Shown here piece after piece: positions 1 to 6,525 of a stretch of 9,265 nucleotides of DNA. The stretch covers positions 1 to 9,265 of the forward strand of contig SYFI01000016.1 of assembly GCA_005800465.1 (NCBI GenBank). The letters run 5' to 3'. The notes beneath the pieces were generated by a model. That model saw only the letters and a list, made by a program, of their open reading frames with translations. It had not been told where the DNA came from and did not search any database. A program made the position numbers and the translations under genes. This DNA comes from Actinomycetota bacterium. Lineage in GTDB: Bacteria > Actinomycetota > Thermoleophilia > Miltoncostaeales > Miltoncostaeaceae. The number at the start of each line of letters is the position of its first letter. Position 1 is the stretch's first letter.

Positions 1-103
1 ATCTCGGTACTCATTCAGGCGTGTCCGATGGGCCGTGTGCTGGGAGCGCCTGCGGTGTGCCCGCGCCCCGAATCGGCCCCGATGGTACCAACCGCACCTG
101 CAT

Positions 104-2080
104 CTACCGGCGTATCCCGGTCGCCTGCGCCCCTGTGCGCGCCAGCAGGTCGGCCCACGTACCGTCGTCGGTCGCTGACGACTGCGCCAAGCCACGTGCC
201 GTGCGGTAGCTGCTGAGTGCCGATGCAGTGCGCGTGCCGAATATGCCATCGACCGGAACCGGCACATCGGCAGCGACCAGCAACTGCTGGAAGCGCCGCA
301 CGGCGTCGCCCCTATTTCGCGTGCCAAGGACCGGGTACTTCGGCGTGGTGGGCAGCGATCCCACCGTGCGGCACGCCAGAGTGCTGCCAAGCGCAGGCCA
401 CTGCCACGAGGCGGTTTCCTTCCATTCCCACCAGCTCACACCCTGCAGCCCCGCGGTCTGTGCGGCGCAACGGAATGCCTTGATCTGCGCCTGTGTCTCG
501 CGCATGTACGAACTGCCGATTAGCGCGATGGGCACTCCGAAGATGCGGTTCCAGCGCACGGTGCGATCCACAGCCTTTGCCGCCGACACGCGGAATGCCT
601 TCCAGTACACCTGCGGCATGTTGAAGTTGGCGGCGTCAGGACCGCTGAAGAAGGCCGTGTACGGGAAGGCCCCATGCAGATCCACATACGGGAACGACGT
701 CATACCAATGGGGTACGTGGGGCCCACCCGCGCACGCAGCGCGCGCATGTACCGCTGCACGCGGCGGTAGCGGTCCCGGTAGCGCTCGAGTTCGGTCTCG
801 GCGTCGATCACGAAGCAGTCGGCACCGGCCCGCACGGCGCGTGCGGCAATGGCGGCCTCGGCCTCGGGGCGGCGCAGCACAATGTATTGCCACGCGCACA
901 CCCGCAGGCCAGCGGCCTTCAGCGGCCCCACCGCACGATCGAACTGCGTCCAGTACGAGCGGCCGTCACCCGACTTGATGTACAGAGTGCGGATGCCGCT
1001 CTGCTGCGCACGGGCAATGATCGACGCAATGCTCCCCGACCTGCTCATCATCCAGATCCACTGCCCATTTCCCTGCACCGGCTCGGGCAGCACCCCAGGA
1101 GTGAGCGGCTCGGTTCCGGGAAGCGGCTGCCCGGCATCGTCGGGGGTACAGTCACCGGCATAGCCCCAGGTCTCGCGGAGTGCGATGGGGATGGCGGGGC
1201 ATGTGCCGGTAAACGCCACCTGCCCCATCAGTTGGTACGTGGTGTCCGACAGCGCGCGGAACAGCCGCACATCCGGCGCCCCCGCGGTACCCATGTCAGC
1301 CATCACCCACGTGACGCCATCCACCTGAGCGGCGAGCATGCTGCCGGCGACCTCCTCGCCGGTGCGACCGCCAGCGACCCACGACGCGCGAATCGCCAGC
1401 CGCATCGCGTCGCTTACGCCGATCTCAACCGTCGTGGCGCCTGCGACCGGGGCGATGAGCGCCACGGATTGGTCGATACCAACCACATATGGAATGAGAT
1501 CCGGTGCGGGCGCACCCGGCTTGGTGCTAACCGTTCCAACCAGTCGCGTTCCCCGGGCGGCGATGGTGACAATCCGCAGCACCCCGTCGGGCTGGACGGC
1601 GATAACCACACGGCCACCCGGCGAAACCTCGAGTTCGGCATTGAGCCCCGTTGTGGCGCCCGGAATAGCCAGCACGGCGTCCACAACATGGCGCAGAGAG
1701 GCGCGCGCGGCAGCGGCGGATGGGAATGCCGTGGCAAATGAGGTGGTCACCCCGCCGTCGTTCACGCCCCGCCGCACGGCCACGGTGGCCTGAGCACCCT
1801 GTGCAGCAAGCGCGGCCTTCAGCCCGGGGAGCCCCGGGGCATCAGTGGGCAGCGAGGTATTGGCCACCTCGTCGCCGCCATCGGACGACGCCGTCACAGG
1901 CTGGCCAACGGTTGCCACCGCCGGGTTGGGCACCAGCCCGGTGAGCTCGGTCACCAGCGCAGGGTCGGCGGCCACGGCAGTGCCCGCCACGACGAATGTC
2001 GCGACGAGCACCCCAATGGTCCACCTGAGTACGCGCGAAGCCGCGTCAGGCCCCTTCGATAAGGCCGAAGTCGCCGTCAC
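104..2080 (-). CDS. Exported glycoside-hydrolase-like protein with C-terminal peptidoglycan-binding domain
   Basis: A 658-residue protein, probably acting on or anchored near the cell wall. Residues about 16-38 form a basic-then-hydrophobic segment (RVLRWTIGVLVATFVVAG), read as a signal peptide or membrane anchor. Residues about 40-335 are Ala/Val/Gly-rich and match no family I recognise. Residues about 337-580 resemble a TIM-barrel hydrolase of the GH25 or DUF1906 kind: alternating strands such as IRTLYIKSGDG and LRVCAWQYIV, then FVIDAETE near residue 425, whose acidic residues could be catalytic. About 583-650 is a PG_binding_1-type module (RGDAVRRFQQLL, VDGIFGTRTASAL). The start is GTG inside the 3' end of hpf, a 35-base overlap without a clear ribosome site, so coupled translation is likely. 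A GTG at 2011 has AGGTGG nine bases upstream but would remove the basic n-region, so I prefer 2080. The exact hydrolase family and its substrate are not established. Confidence 0.75.
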   Translation of the reverse strand: MTATSALSKGPDAASRVLRWTIGVLVATFVVAGTAVAADPALVTELTGLVPNPAVATVGQPVTASSDGGDEVANTSLPTDAPGLPGLKAALAAQGAQATVAVRRGVNDGGVTTSFATAFPSAAAARASLRHVVDAVLAIPGATTGLNAELEVSPGGRVVIAVQPDGVLRIVTIAARGTRLVGTVSTKPGAPAPDLIPYVVGIDQSVALIAPVAGATTVEIGVSDAMRLAIRASWVAGGRTGEEVAGSMLAAQVDGVTWVMADMGTAGAPDVRLFRALSDTTYQLMGQVAFTGTCPAIPIALRETWGYAGDCTPDDAGQPLPGTEPLTPGVLPEPVQGNGQWIWMMSRSGSIASIIARAQQSGIRTLYIKSGDGRSYWTQFDRAVGPLKAAGLRVCAWQYIVLRRPEAEAAIAARAVRAGADCFVIDAETELERYRDRYRRVQRYMRALRARVGPTYPIGMTSFPYVDLHGAFPYTAFFSGPDAANFNMPQVYWKAFRVSAAKAVDRTVRWNRIFGVPIALIGSSYMRETQAQIKAFRCAAQTAGLQGVSWWEWKETASWQWPALGSTLACRTVGSLPTTPKYPVLGTRNRGDAVRRFQQLLVAADVPVPVDGIFGTRTASALSSYRTARGLAQSSATDDGTWADLLARTGAQATGIRR

Positions 2081-2633
2081 GGCGGCGGTAGATCACGCCC
2101 ACGTCACCGCTGGTCTCGTTGCGAAACACAAAGAAGGCGTGGTCAATCAACTCAAGGCGCACCGCGGCCTCCTCGGGCGTAAGCGACGGCATGTCAAACC
2201 GCTTACTGCGCACGATGCGAATAGGCGGCGGCTTCTCAATCGCCCCGGTGGCCTCCACTCCGGCACGGCCGAGGGCCGCGAGCTCGGCGGGTGTGGACGC
2301 GATAGCCTCAATGCCCGGTCCGTGATGGTCCTTGCGCCGCTCGCGCAGTCGCTGAACCTGGCGCTCAATGCGATGCGCGGCCAAATCGATGGCGGCGTAC
2401 ATATCCGAATCGGCCTCACGCACCCGCATGACCGGGCCGCTGCCGCGCACCGTCACCTCAGCGATCTGGCTGCGCTCGATACTCGGGTTGTGCTCAACCG
2501 AGAGTTCCAGCTCAACTTCGACGGAATCTGCCGCGGATCCGAGGACGCGATCAAGCTTCTGCATGCGCTTCTCAGCATGCGCCTCAAGCGCGTCGGTGAC
2601 CGGGACGTTCCTTCCCCTGACATGAAGCTCCAT
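2046..2633 (-). CDS. hpf: Long-form ribosome hibernation promoting factor
   Basis: A 195-residue cytoplasmic protein that binds the 30S decoding region and pairs 70S ribosomes into inactive 100S dimers in slow growth. The N-terminal S30AE/YfiA-type domain covers about residues 1-100 (start MELHVRGRNVPVTDALEAHA; middle VELELSVEHNPSIERSQIAEV). A linker of about 35 residues follows. The C-terminal dimerisation domain of long HPF covers about 136-195, with the family signature FFVFRNETSGDVGVIYRR and the ending DGDFGLIEGA. Length fits the long form. The start is fixed by AGGAGG six bases upstream of this ATG; a longer in-frame reading from 2654 would run through that ribosome site. comF ends 27 bases upstream and the hydrolase-like gene overlaps the stop, so the three genes probably form one transcript. 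A comF-hpf neighbourhood is known in other bacteria, including mycobacteria. Confidence 0.95.
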   Translation of the reverse strand: MELHVRGRNVPVTDALEAHAEKRMQKLDRVLGSAADSVEVELELSVEHNPSIERSQIAEVTVRGSGPVMRVREADSDMYAAIDLAAHRIERQVQRLRERRKDHHGPGIEAIASTPAELAALGRAGVEATGAIEKPPPIRIVRSKRFDMPSLTPEEAAVRLELIDHAFFVFRNETSGDVGVIYRRRDGDFGLIEGA

Positions 2634-2639
2634 GCCGCA

Positions 2640-2645
2640 CCTCCT
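2640..2645 (-). promoter_or_regulatory. Strong Shine-Dalgarno site of hpf
   Basis: On the minus strand the bases read AGGAGG, six bases before the ATG at 2633. It decides the hpf start over the in-frame upstream alternative. It sits in the 27-base gap after the comF stop. Confidence 0.85.
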
Positions 2646-2660
2646 GGATGTCAATCTCCG

Positions 2661-3353
2661 TCAACCGACTCTAGTCCCCCCCCCGCCAGCCACGACCCGG
2701 GCGGTTGTGATCGCACCCACCCGCGCACATCCCGCCAGCCGCAGGGCGCGGGCGGCAGCCGTGACGGTGGCCCCAGTGGTAAGGACGTCATCCACGATCA
2801 CTGCATGGTGGGGGGCCGTGCCCACGGCCGCGAAGGCCCCCGCCACCTGGCCGGCCCGGGCCGAGCGTGACGCGCCGCGCTGGTGCGTACCGTCATCAGC
2901 GCGCACCAGCGCATGGGCAACCGGGATATCCCACGCACTGCCCAGCGCCGCTGCCAGCAGCGACGCCTGGTTGAACCCCCGCTCCGCAAGGCGCGCCCGC
3001 GTCAGTGGCACGGGCACGAGCACCGCACCATCGGGTGGGCGATCGAGAACCTCTTTCATCAGCACAACGATGGGTGCCACCAAACCCCGCCGGCGCGAGT
3101 CCTTGAGCGCCGACATCAGCCGGGCGACTGAGGGATCATATTCCAGCGCCTGACGCGTCCACGCCACCGCGGGCGGGCACTGCGGACACGTCGCCACCTC
3201 CTGCGGCCACGGGTGGCCACAGCACTCACACCCTGCCCCCGCGAGTCGAGGCAGCGCGCTGAGGCATGGAGCGCAGGCGACGGGACCGGGTATGGCGCAC
3301 ATGGCGCACGTACCGGGCGTAATGAGCTCGATCAAGGCGGCGAGGGGTCGCAA
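2661..3353 (-). CDS. comF: ComF family phosphoribosyltransferase-like protein
   Basis: About 230 residues. ComF proteins carry a Cys-rich N-terminus and a type I phosphoribosyltransferase fold. Some are needed for DNA uptake in competent cells; in many genomes the role is unknown. Four CxxC pairs in the first 60 residues suggest bound zinc: C16/C19, C27/C30, C42/C45 and C56/C59. The conserved block PVPLTRARLAERGFNQA follows, then HQRGASRSAR, then the PRPP-binding loop VDDVLTTGAT at about 187-196. The start is uncertain. TTG at 3353 has GGGAG eight bases upstream and gives the usual beginning just before the first CxxC. GTG at 3362 is the alternative and adds three residues. The frame stays open to 3662, but that extension would overlap infA and shows no ComF similarity. 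The 3' end crosses a run of nine G residues, so a miscount would alter only the last few residues. The gene is divergent from infA and leads the hpf operon. Confidence 0.88.
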   Translation of the reverse strand: MRPLAALIELITPGTCAMCAIPGPVACAPCLSALPRLAGAGCECCGHPWPQEVATCPQCPPAVAWTRQALEYDPSVARLMSALKDSRRRGLVAPIVVLMKEVLDRPPDGAVLVPVPLTRARLAERGFNQASLLAAALGSAWDIPVAHALVRADDGTHQRGASRSARAGQVAGAFAAVGTAPHHAVIVDDVLTTGATVTAAARALRLAGCARVGAITTARVVAGGGGTRVG

Positions 3354-3486
3354 AATAGACACTCCCGCAGCATGGCGTTGGTACCCCGCATGCCCCCCGC
3401 ATCGTTCGCGCCACCTCATGCGCACACCCGTGACAACAGCCCACAGGTGCCGATATCCCTCCGCCGCGCTACCGTTGGGGTGAAAG

Positions 3487-3521
3487 CGGGACTTGCTGTC
3501 CCGGATGTCGACCCACAGGAG
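3487..3521 (+). promoter_or_regulatory. Hairpin and Shine-Dalgarno at the infA start
   Basis: CGGGAC (3487-3492) and GTCCCG (3498-3503) form a perfect six-pair stem with loop TTGCT, ending one base before the ATG at 3505. A good ribosome site, AGGAG (3517-3521), lies downstream of that ATG. Seven bases after it comes GTT (3529), in frame with infA. The sequence shows these elements clearly; whether the hairpin or the GTT is used is inference. Confidence 0.5.
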
Positions 3522-3753
3522 CACCACCGTTTCAACCGAGAAGGAACAGGCGATTGAGTTTGAGGGAGAGATCACCGAGGCCCTCCCCAACACGTTTTTC
3601 CGCGTCGAACTGGACGGCGGCCACATGGTGCTCGCCAAGCTGGCCGGTCGTATGCGGCGCAATTACATCCGGGTAAACCCGGGCGATCGCGTCAAGGTTG
3701 AGGTCTCCCCCTACGACCTCACGCGCGGACGCATCACTTACCGCCTCAAGTAG
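3505..3753 (+). CDS. infA: Translation initiation factor IF-1
   Basis: IF-1 is a small S1-fold (OB-fold) protein that occupies the 30S A site during initiation together with IF-2 and IF-3. The core matches the family almost throughout: AIEFEG, EALPNTFFRVELDGGH, VLAKLAGRMRRNYIRV, PGDRVKVEVSPYDLTRGRI and the ending YRLK. From the ATG at 3505 the product is 82 residues, with an N-terminal extension MSTHRSTTV that the usual 72-74-residue IF-1 lacks. The ribosome site AGGAG lies inside this extension and points to a GTT at 3529, which would give the normal length of 74. ATT at 3556 is another non-standard in-frame codon with a purine-rich site upstream, but it would cut conserved residues. I give the ATG as the conservative start. 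The gene is separate from the ribosomal protein operons where many actinobacteria carry infA, and a decarboxylase gene follows after five bases. Confidence 0.93.
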   Translation: MSTHRSTTVSTEKEQAIEFEGEITEALPNTFFRVELDGGHMVLAKLAGRMRRNYIRVNPGDRVKVEVSPYDLTRGRITYRLK

Positions 3754-3758
3754 TTCCC

Positions 3759-5417
3759 GTGGTGGACGCGCACCCCGCGACGGTCGGGGACCGCCTGATC
3801 GACGCGCTTCTCGCTGCAGGTGTGGACCATGTCTTCGGCATCCCCGGGGACTACACCCTGCAGTTGAACAAGCGGGTTGAGGAGCGGATGCAGTTCGTCG
3901 GCACGCTCGACGAGCAGGGCGCCGGGTTCGCCGCCGACGCCTACGCCCGGCTGCGCGGCCTTGGCTGCGTGATGGTTACGTGGGGAGTGGGCGGCCTCAA
4001 ACTGGTGAACAGCACGGCGCAGGCATGGGCTGAGAGTTCGCCGGTCGTCGTGGTGAGCGGAGCGCCCGGAATTGCCGAGCGTGCTGACGACCCGCTGCTG
4101 CACCACCGCGTAAAGGGCTTCGACACCCAGCGCCGGGTGATGGAGCAGGTCACTGCCCTCACGGTGGAGCTCGACGATCCAGCGACGGCACCAGAGCGCA
4201 TCGCACTGGCCATTGCCACAGCGTTACGCCGCCAGAAGCCCGTGTACATCGAGATCCCGCGCGACGTCGTGAGCATGCCGGCTCCCCCGCTCCCTGTCAT
4301 CCCGCCCGAACGCCCCGCCGACCCAGCCCTTGTGGCCGACGCAGTGGCCGACGCCATCTCCGTGATCCGCGCCGCCAGCCGACCGGTGATCATCGCCGGT
4401 ATCCAAGTGGCCCGACTGGGCCTTCAGGCCGAACTGGATGCCCTTGCACGTGCCACCGGGTTCCCTGTGGCTGAGAGCTTGCTCGGCAAGTCGGCGGTGG
4501 GCTCGTACCACGACTGGTGCATCGGGGTATATGCCGGCGCCCTCAGCACCGATGCCGTTCGCGAGCGGGTGGAGTCGAGCGACTGCGTGCTGGTGCTGGG
4601 TGCCAGGCTCACCGACCTCAACACGGGCATGTTCACCGTCAACGTGTCGCAGTCGCAGTCGATTCTTGCCCACCCGGAGGCGCTCACCGTGCACCGGCGC
4701 TCATACCCCGGCGTGGGGCTTCGTGAGATCATGCACGCGCTCACGGCCGAGTTCCCGGAGTCGTCATCACCGGTTGATCACCCGGCGCCCCAGCCGAAGG
4801 CAACGTTCAATCCCACTCCAGGCGCACCGCTCGGAATTGCATCGGCCTTCTCGTCCATGCGCCACCACCTGGGAATTGGCCAGACGGTGCTCGCCGACCC
4901 CGGCGATGCCCTGTTCGGGTCAACCATGCTTGATACCGAGGAGTCGGGCTTCATCGCCACCGGCTTCTACGCCTCACTGGGCTTCGCGGTGCCGGGAGCC
5001 CTCGGGGCCGGGCTCGCACGCCCCGACCGCCGCCCGGTGGTCATCGTGGGTGACGGCGCATTTCAGATGACCGGTATGGAAATCGCTGCCACCGCCCGTT
5101 GGGGGGTGCACCCCGTGGTCATTGTGCTGAACAACGATGGCTACGGCACCGAGCGCCCCATGCTGGACGGCGGGTTCAACGATATCCCGGCGTTGCAATA
5201 CGCGGCCCTTCCGAAGTACCTGGGCTTTGGCGTGGGTGTGCGCGCGGATACCGAGGTCGCCTTCGACATGGCCCTGCGCGGCGCCCTTGCCGACACATCA
5301 CAGCTCAGGTTGATCGAGGCAATCATCCCCCGGCACGACGTGAGCCCCGTGCTCACGCGACTCACCGACGCCCTCGGCCAGCGCGCGCGCAGCGACACCG
5401 AGCGCCCACAGAGCTAG
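3759..5417 (+). CDS. Thiamine-diphosphate 2-keto-acid decarboxylase (indolepyruvate/pyruvate decarboxylase family)
   Basis: A 552-residue cytoplasmic enzyme that should decarboxylate a 2-keto acid to the aldehyde. All signature residues of the pyruvate/indolepyruvate decarboxylase group are present. D31 in GIPGDYTL and E52 in TLDEQGAG correspond to Zymomonas Asp27 and Glu50. H115-H116 in DPLLHHRVKGF correspond to His113-His114. The ThDP/Mg motif runs from GDG at 431-433 to NN at 458-459, and E465 in GYGTERPML corresponds to Glu473. The HH pair argues against acetolactate synthase or a plain ThDP oxidase. The substrate (pyruvate, indolepyruvate, phenylpyruvate, branched-chain or methionine-derived keto acid) cannot be read from these motifs. 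The start is one of two adjacent GTG codons (3759, 3762), five bases after the infA stop. No good ribosome site is visible, so translation is probably coupled to infA. The stop overlaps the mtnA stop from the other strand. Confidence 0.9.
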   Translation: MVDAHPATVGDRLIDALLAAGVDHVFGIPGDYTLQLNKRVEERMQFVGTLDEQGAGFAADAYARLRGLGCVMVTWGVGGLKLVNSTAQAWAESSPVVVVSGAPGIAERADDPLLHHRVKGFDTQRRVMEQVTALTVELDDPATAPERIALAIATALRRQKPVYIEIPRDVVSMPAPPLPVIPPERPADPALVADAVADAISVIRAASRPVIIAGIQVARLGLQAELDALARATGFPVAESLLGKSAVGSYHDWCIGVYAGALSTDAVRERVESSDCVLVLGARLTDLNTGMFTVNVSQSQSILAHPEALTVHRRSYPGVGLREIMHALTAEFPESSSPVDHPAPQPKATFNPTPGAPLGIASAFSSMRHHLGIGQTVLADPGDALFGSTMLDTEESGFIATGFYASLGFAVPGALGAGLARPDRRPVVIVGDGAFQMTGMEIAATARWGVHPVVIVLNNDGYGTERPMLDGGFNDIPALQYAALPKYLGFGVGVRADTEVAFDMALRGALADTSQLRLIEAIIPRHDVSPVLTRLTDALGQRARSDTERPQS

Positions 5418-6508
5418 GGGGCCGCGGCCGCCCATGCCGCCCCGAGTGAGCGCTCGTAGGGCTGGCGGTGTACGCCCTGCTCGGTAACGATGGCCGTCAC
5501 CAGCCGGGCCGGGGTGCGGTCGAATGCCGGATTGGCCACGGGGGCACCATCCGGCGAGGCATGTCGACCAAACAACGAAAGCCCGCGCACCTCGTCTGCG
5601 TCGCGCTCCTCCACCGGGATCTGCGCCGCGCTCGGCATTGAGAGATCGAGCGTGGAGGTGGGTGCAGCCACGATGAACGGGATTCCGTGCTCGCGGGCGA
5701 GGATGGCCACGCCGTAGGTACCGATCTTGTTCACCACGTCGCCATTGGCGGCGATGCGATCCGCTCCCACAACAACATGAGTGACACGACCCTCTGCCAT
5801 GAGCGCCGCCGTCATGTTGTCGCTGATCAGCGTGTACGGGATGCGCTCCTGCTGCATCTCCCATGCCGTGAGCCGGGAGCCCTGCAGCAGCGGGCGGGTC
5901 TCATTCACGATCACGGTGACTGTTGGATCGGCTGCGTAGGCGGCGCGGATGACCCCGAGCGCTGTGCCATAGCCCCCAGTGGCGAGCGCCCCTGCATTGC
6001 AGTGCGTGAGAATGCGGGCCCCGCGGGTAATGAGCGAGAGCGCGTGCTGCCCCATGGCCACGCACCGGTCAACCTCGTCGGCATGGATGCCGCGGGCGGC
6101 AACAGCGAGGTCACTCGCGATCTGCTCCGGAGTGCCCTCGTGGTCAGCCAGCATTCCTGCCAGACGATCAACCGCCCAGGTCAGGTTCACCGCGGTTGGG
6201 CGGGCCTCGCGCAGGGCCGGAATCGCCCGGGCCAACTCTGCATTAAACTCTTCGCGTGATCCACCTGCGGCCGCAGCGCGGTTGGCCGCAAGGGCCACGC
6301 CCATTGCGCCAGCCACACCAATGGCGGGGGCGCCGCGTACGACCATCGTCCTGATGGCATCGACTACCTGCGGCCACTCGGTGTAGGTGACCTGCGTGAC
6401 CTCTCCGGGAAGAAGGGTCTGATCAAGCATGACTACCGCGCCATCCCGCAGCGCGAGGATGTCTTCCGGGGCCAGGCCGGGCGGGGTGTCCCCCCGCCCG
6501 GCGGCCAC
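5414..6508 (-). CDS. mtnA: S-methyl-5-thioribose-1-phosphate isomerase
   Basis: 364 residues. MtnA converts methylthioribose-1-phosphate to methylthioribulose-1-phosphate in the salvage of methylthioadenosine to methionine. The fold is shared with eIF2B-type subunits. Visible family blocks are LDQTLLPGEV, VRGAPAIGVAGAMG, NLTWAVDRL, ILTHCNAGALATGGYGTALG, VGADRIAANGDVVNKIGTY and a C-terminal NPAFDRTPARLVTAIVTEQG. The catalytic pair is C170 in THCNAG and D250 in GADRIAANGD, with the same 80-residue spacing as Cys160/Asp240 of the Bacillus enzyme. ahcY ends 17 bases upstream on the same strand, so the two are probably co-transcribed. The start GTG at 6508 has only a weak ribosome site and a very stable hairpin begins at its third codon. 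The next in-frame start, ATG at 6430, would remove 26 residues just before LDQTLLP, so I keep 6508. The other mtn salvage genes are not in the window. Confidence 0.94.
   Translation of the reverse strand: MAAGRGDTPPGLAPEDILALRDGAVVMLDQTLLPGEVTQVTYTEWPQVVDAIRTMVVRGAPAIGVAGAMGVALAANRAAAAGGSREEFNAELARAIPALREARPTAVNLTWAVDRLAGMLADHEGTPEQIASDLAVAARGIHADEVDRCVAMGQHALSLITRGARILTHCNAGALATGGYGTALGVIRAAYAADPTVTVIVNETRPLLQGSRLTAWEMQQERIPYTLISDNMTAALMAEGRVTHVVVGADRIAANGDVVNKIGTYGVAILAREHGIPFIVAAPTSTLDLSMPSAAQIPVEERDADEVRGLSLFGRHASPDGAPVANPAFDRTPARLVTAIVTEQGVHRQPYERSLGAAWAAAAP
6476..6502 (-). other. Perfect 11-pair GC hairpin at the start of mtnA
   Basis: Bases 6476-6486 and 6492-6502 are perfectly complementary (GCCGGGCGGGG with CCCCGCCCGGC), with a five-base loop. 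In the mRNA the stem begins six bases after the mtnA GTG and about 24 bases after the ahcY stop. It has no U-run, so it is not a classical terminator. It could limit mtnA translation or trim expression relative to ahcY; that role is inference. Confidence 0.5.
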
Positions 6509-6525
6509 TCCGGAGTGCGTACTGC

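Noticed and set aside
1..14. Possible gene start on the minus strand (ATG at 14, reading MSTE)
   Set aside because: Only four codons are visible and no ribosome site precedes it. The rest of 1-103 shows only a short ATCGG/CCGAT hairpin and nothing else I can support.
674..1741. Long plus-strand open frame (355 codons)
   Set aside because: It is antisense to the hydrolase-like gene, whose opposite frame has recognisable barrel and peptidoglycan-binding motifs. The plus reading shows no family motif, which is common in GC-rich DNA.
1845..2870. Long plus-strand open frame (341 codons)
   Set aside because: It lies antisense across the hydrolase start, hpf and the comF end, all well-supported genes, and has no recognisable content.
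3430..3460. Sigma70-like promoter for infA (GTGACA with TATCCC)
   Set aside because: The match is weak and the spacing poor (18), so it is not above chance in this 150-base divergent gap, although a promoter must lie there.
3354..3662. N-terminal extension of comF
   Set aside because: It would overlap infA on the other strand and has no ComF-like residues.
3759..5417. Acetolactate synthase annotation for the ThDP enzyme
   Set aside because: The HH pair, the GDY aspartate and the TER glutamate fit the decarboxylase branch, not acetolactate synthase.
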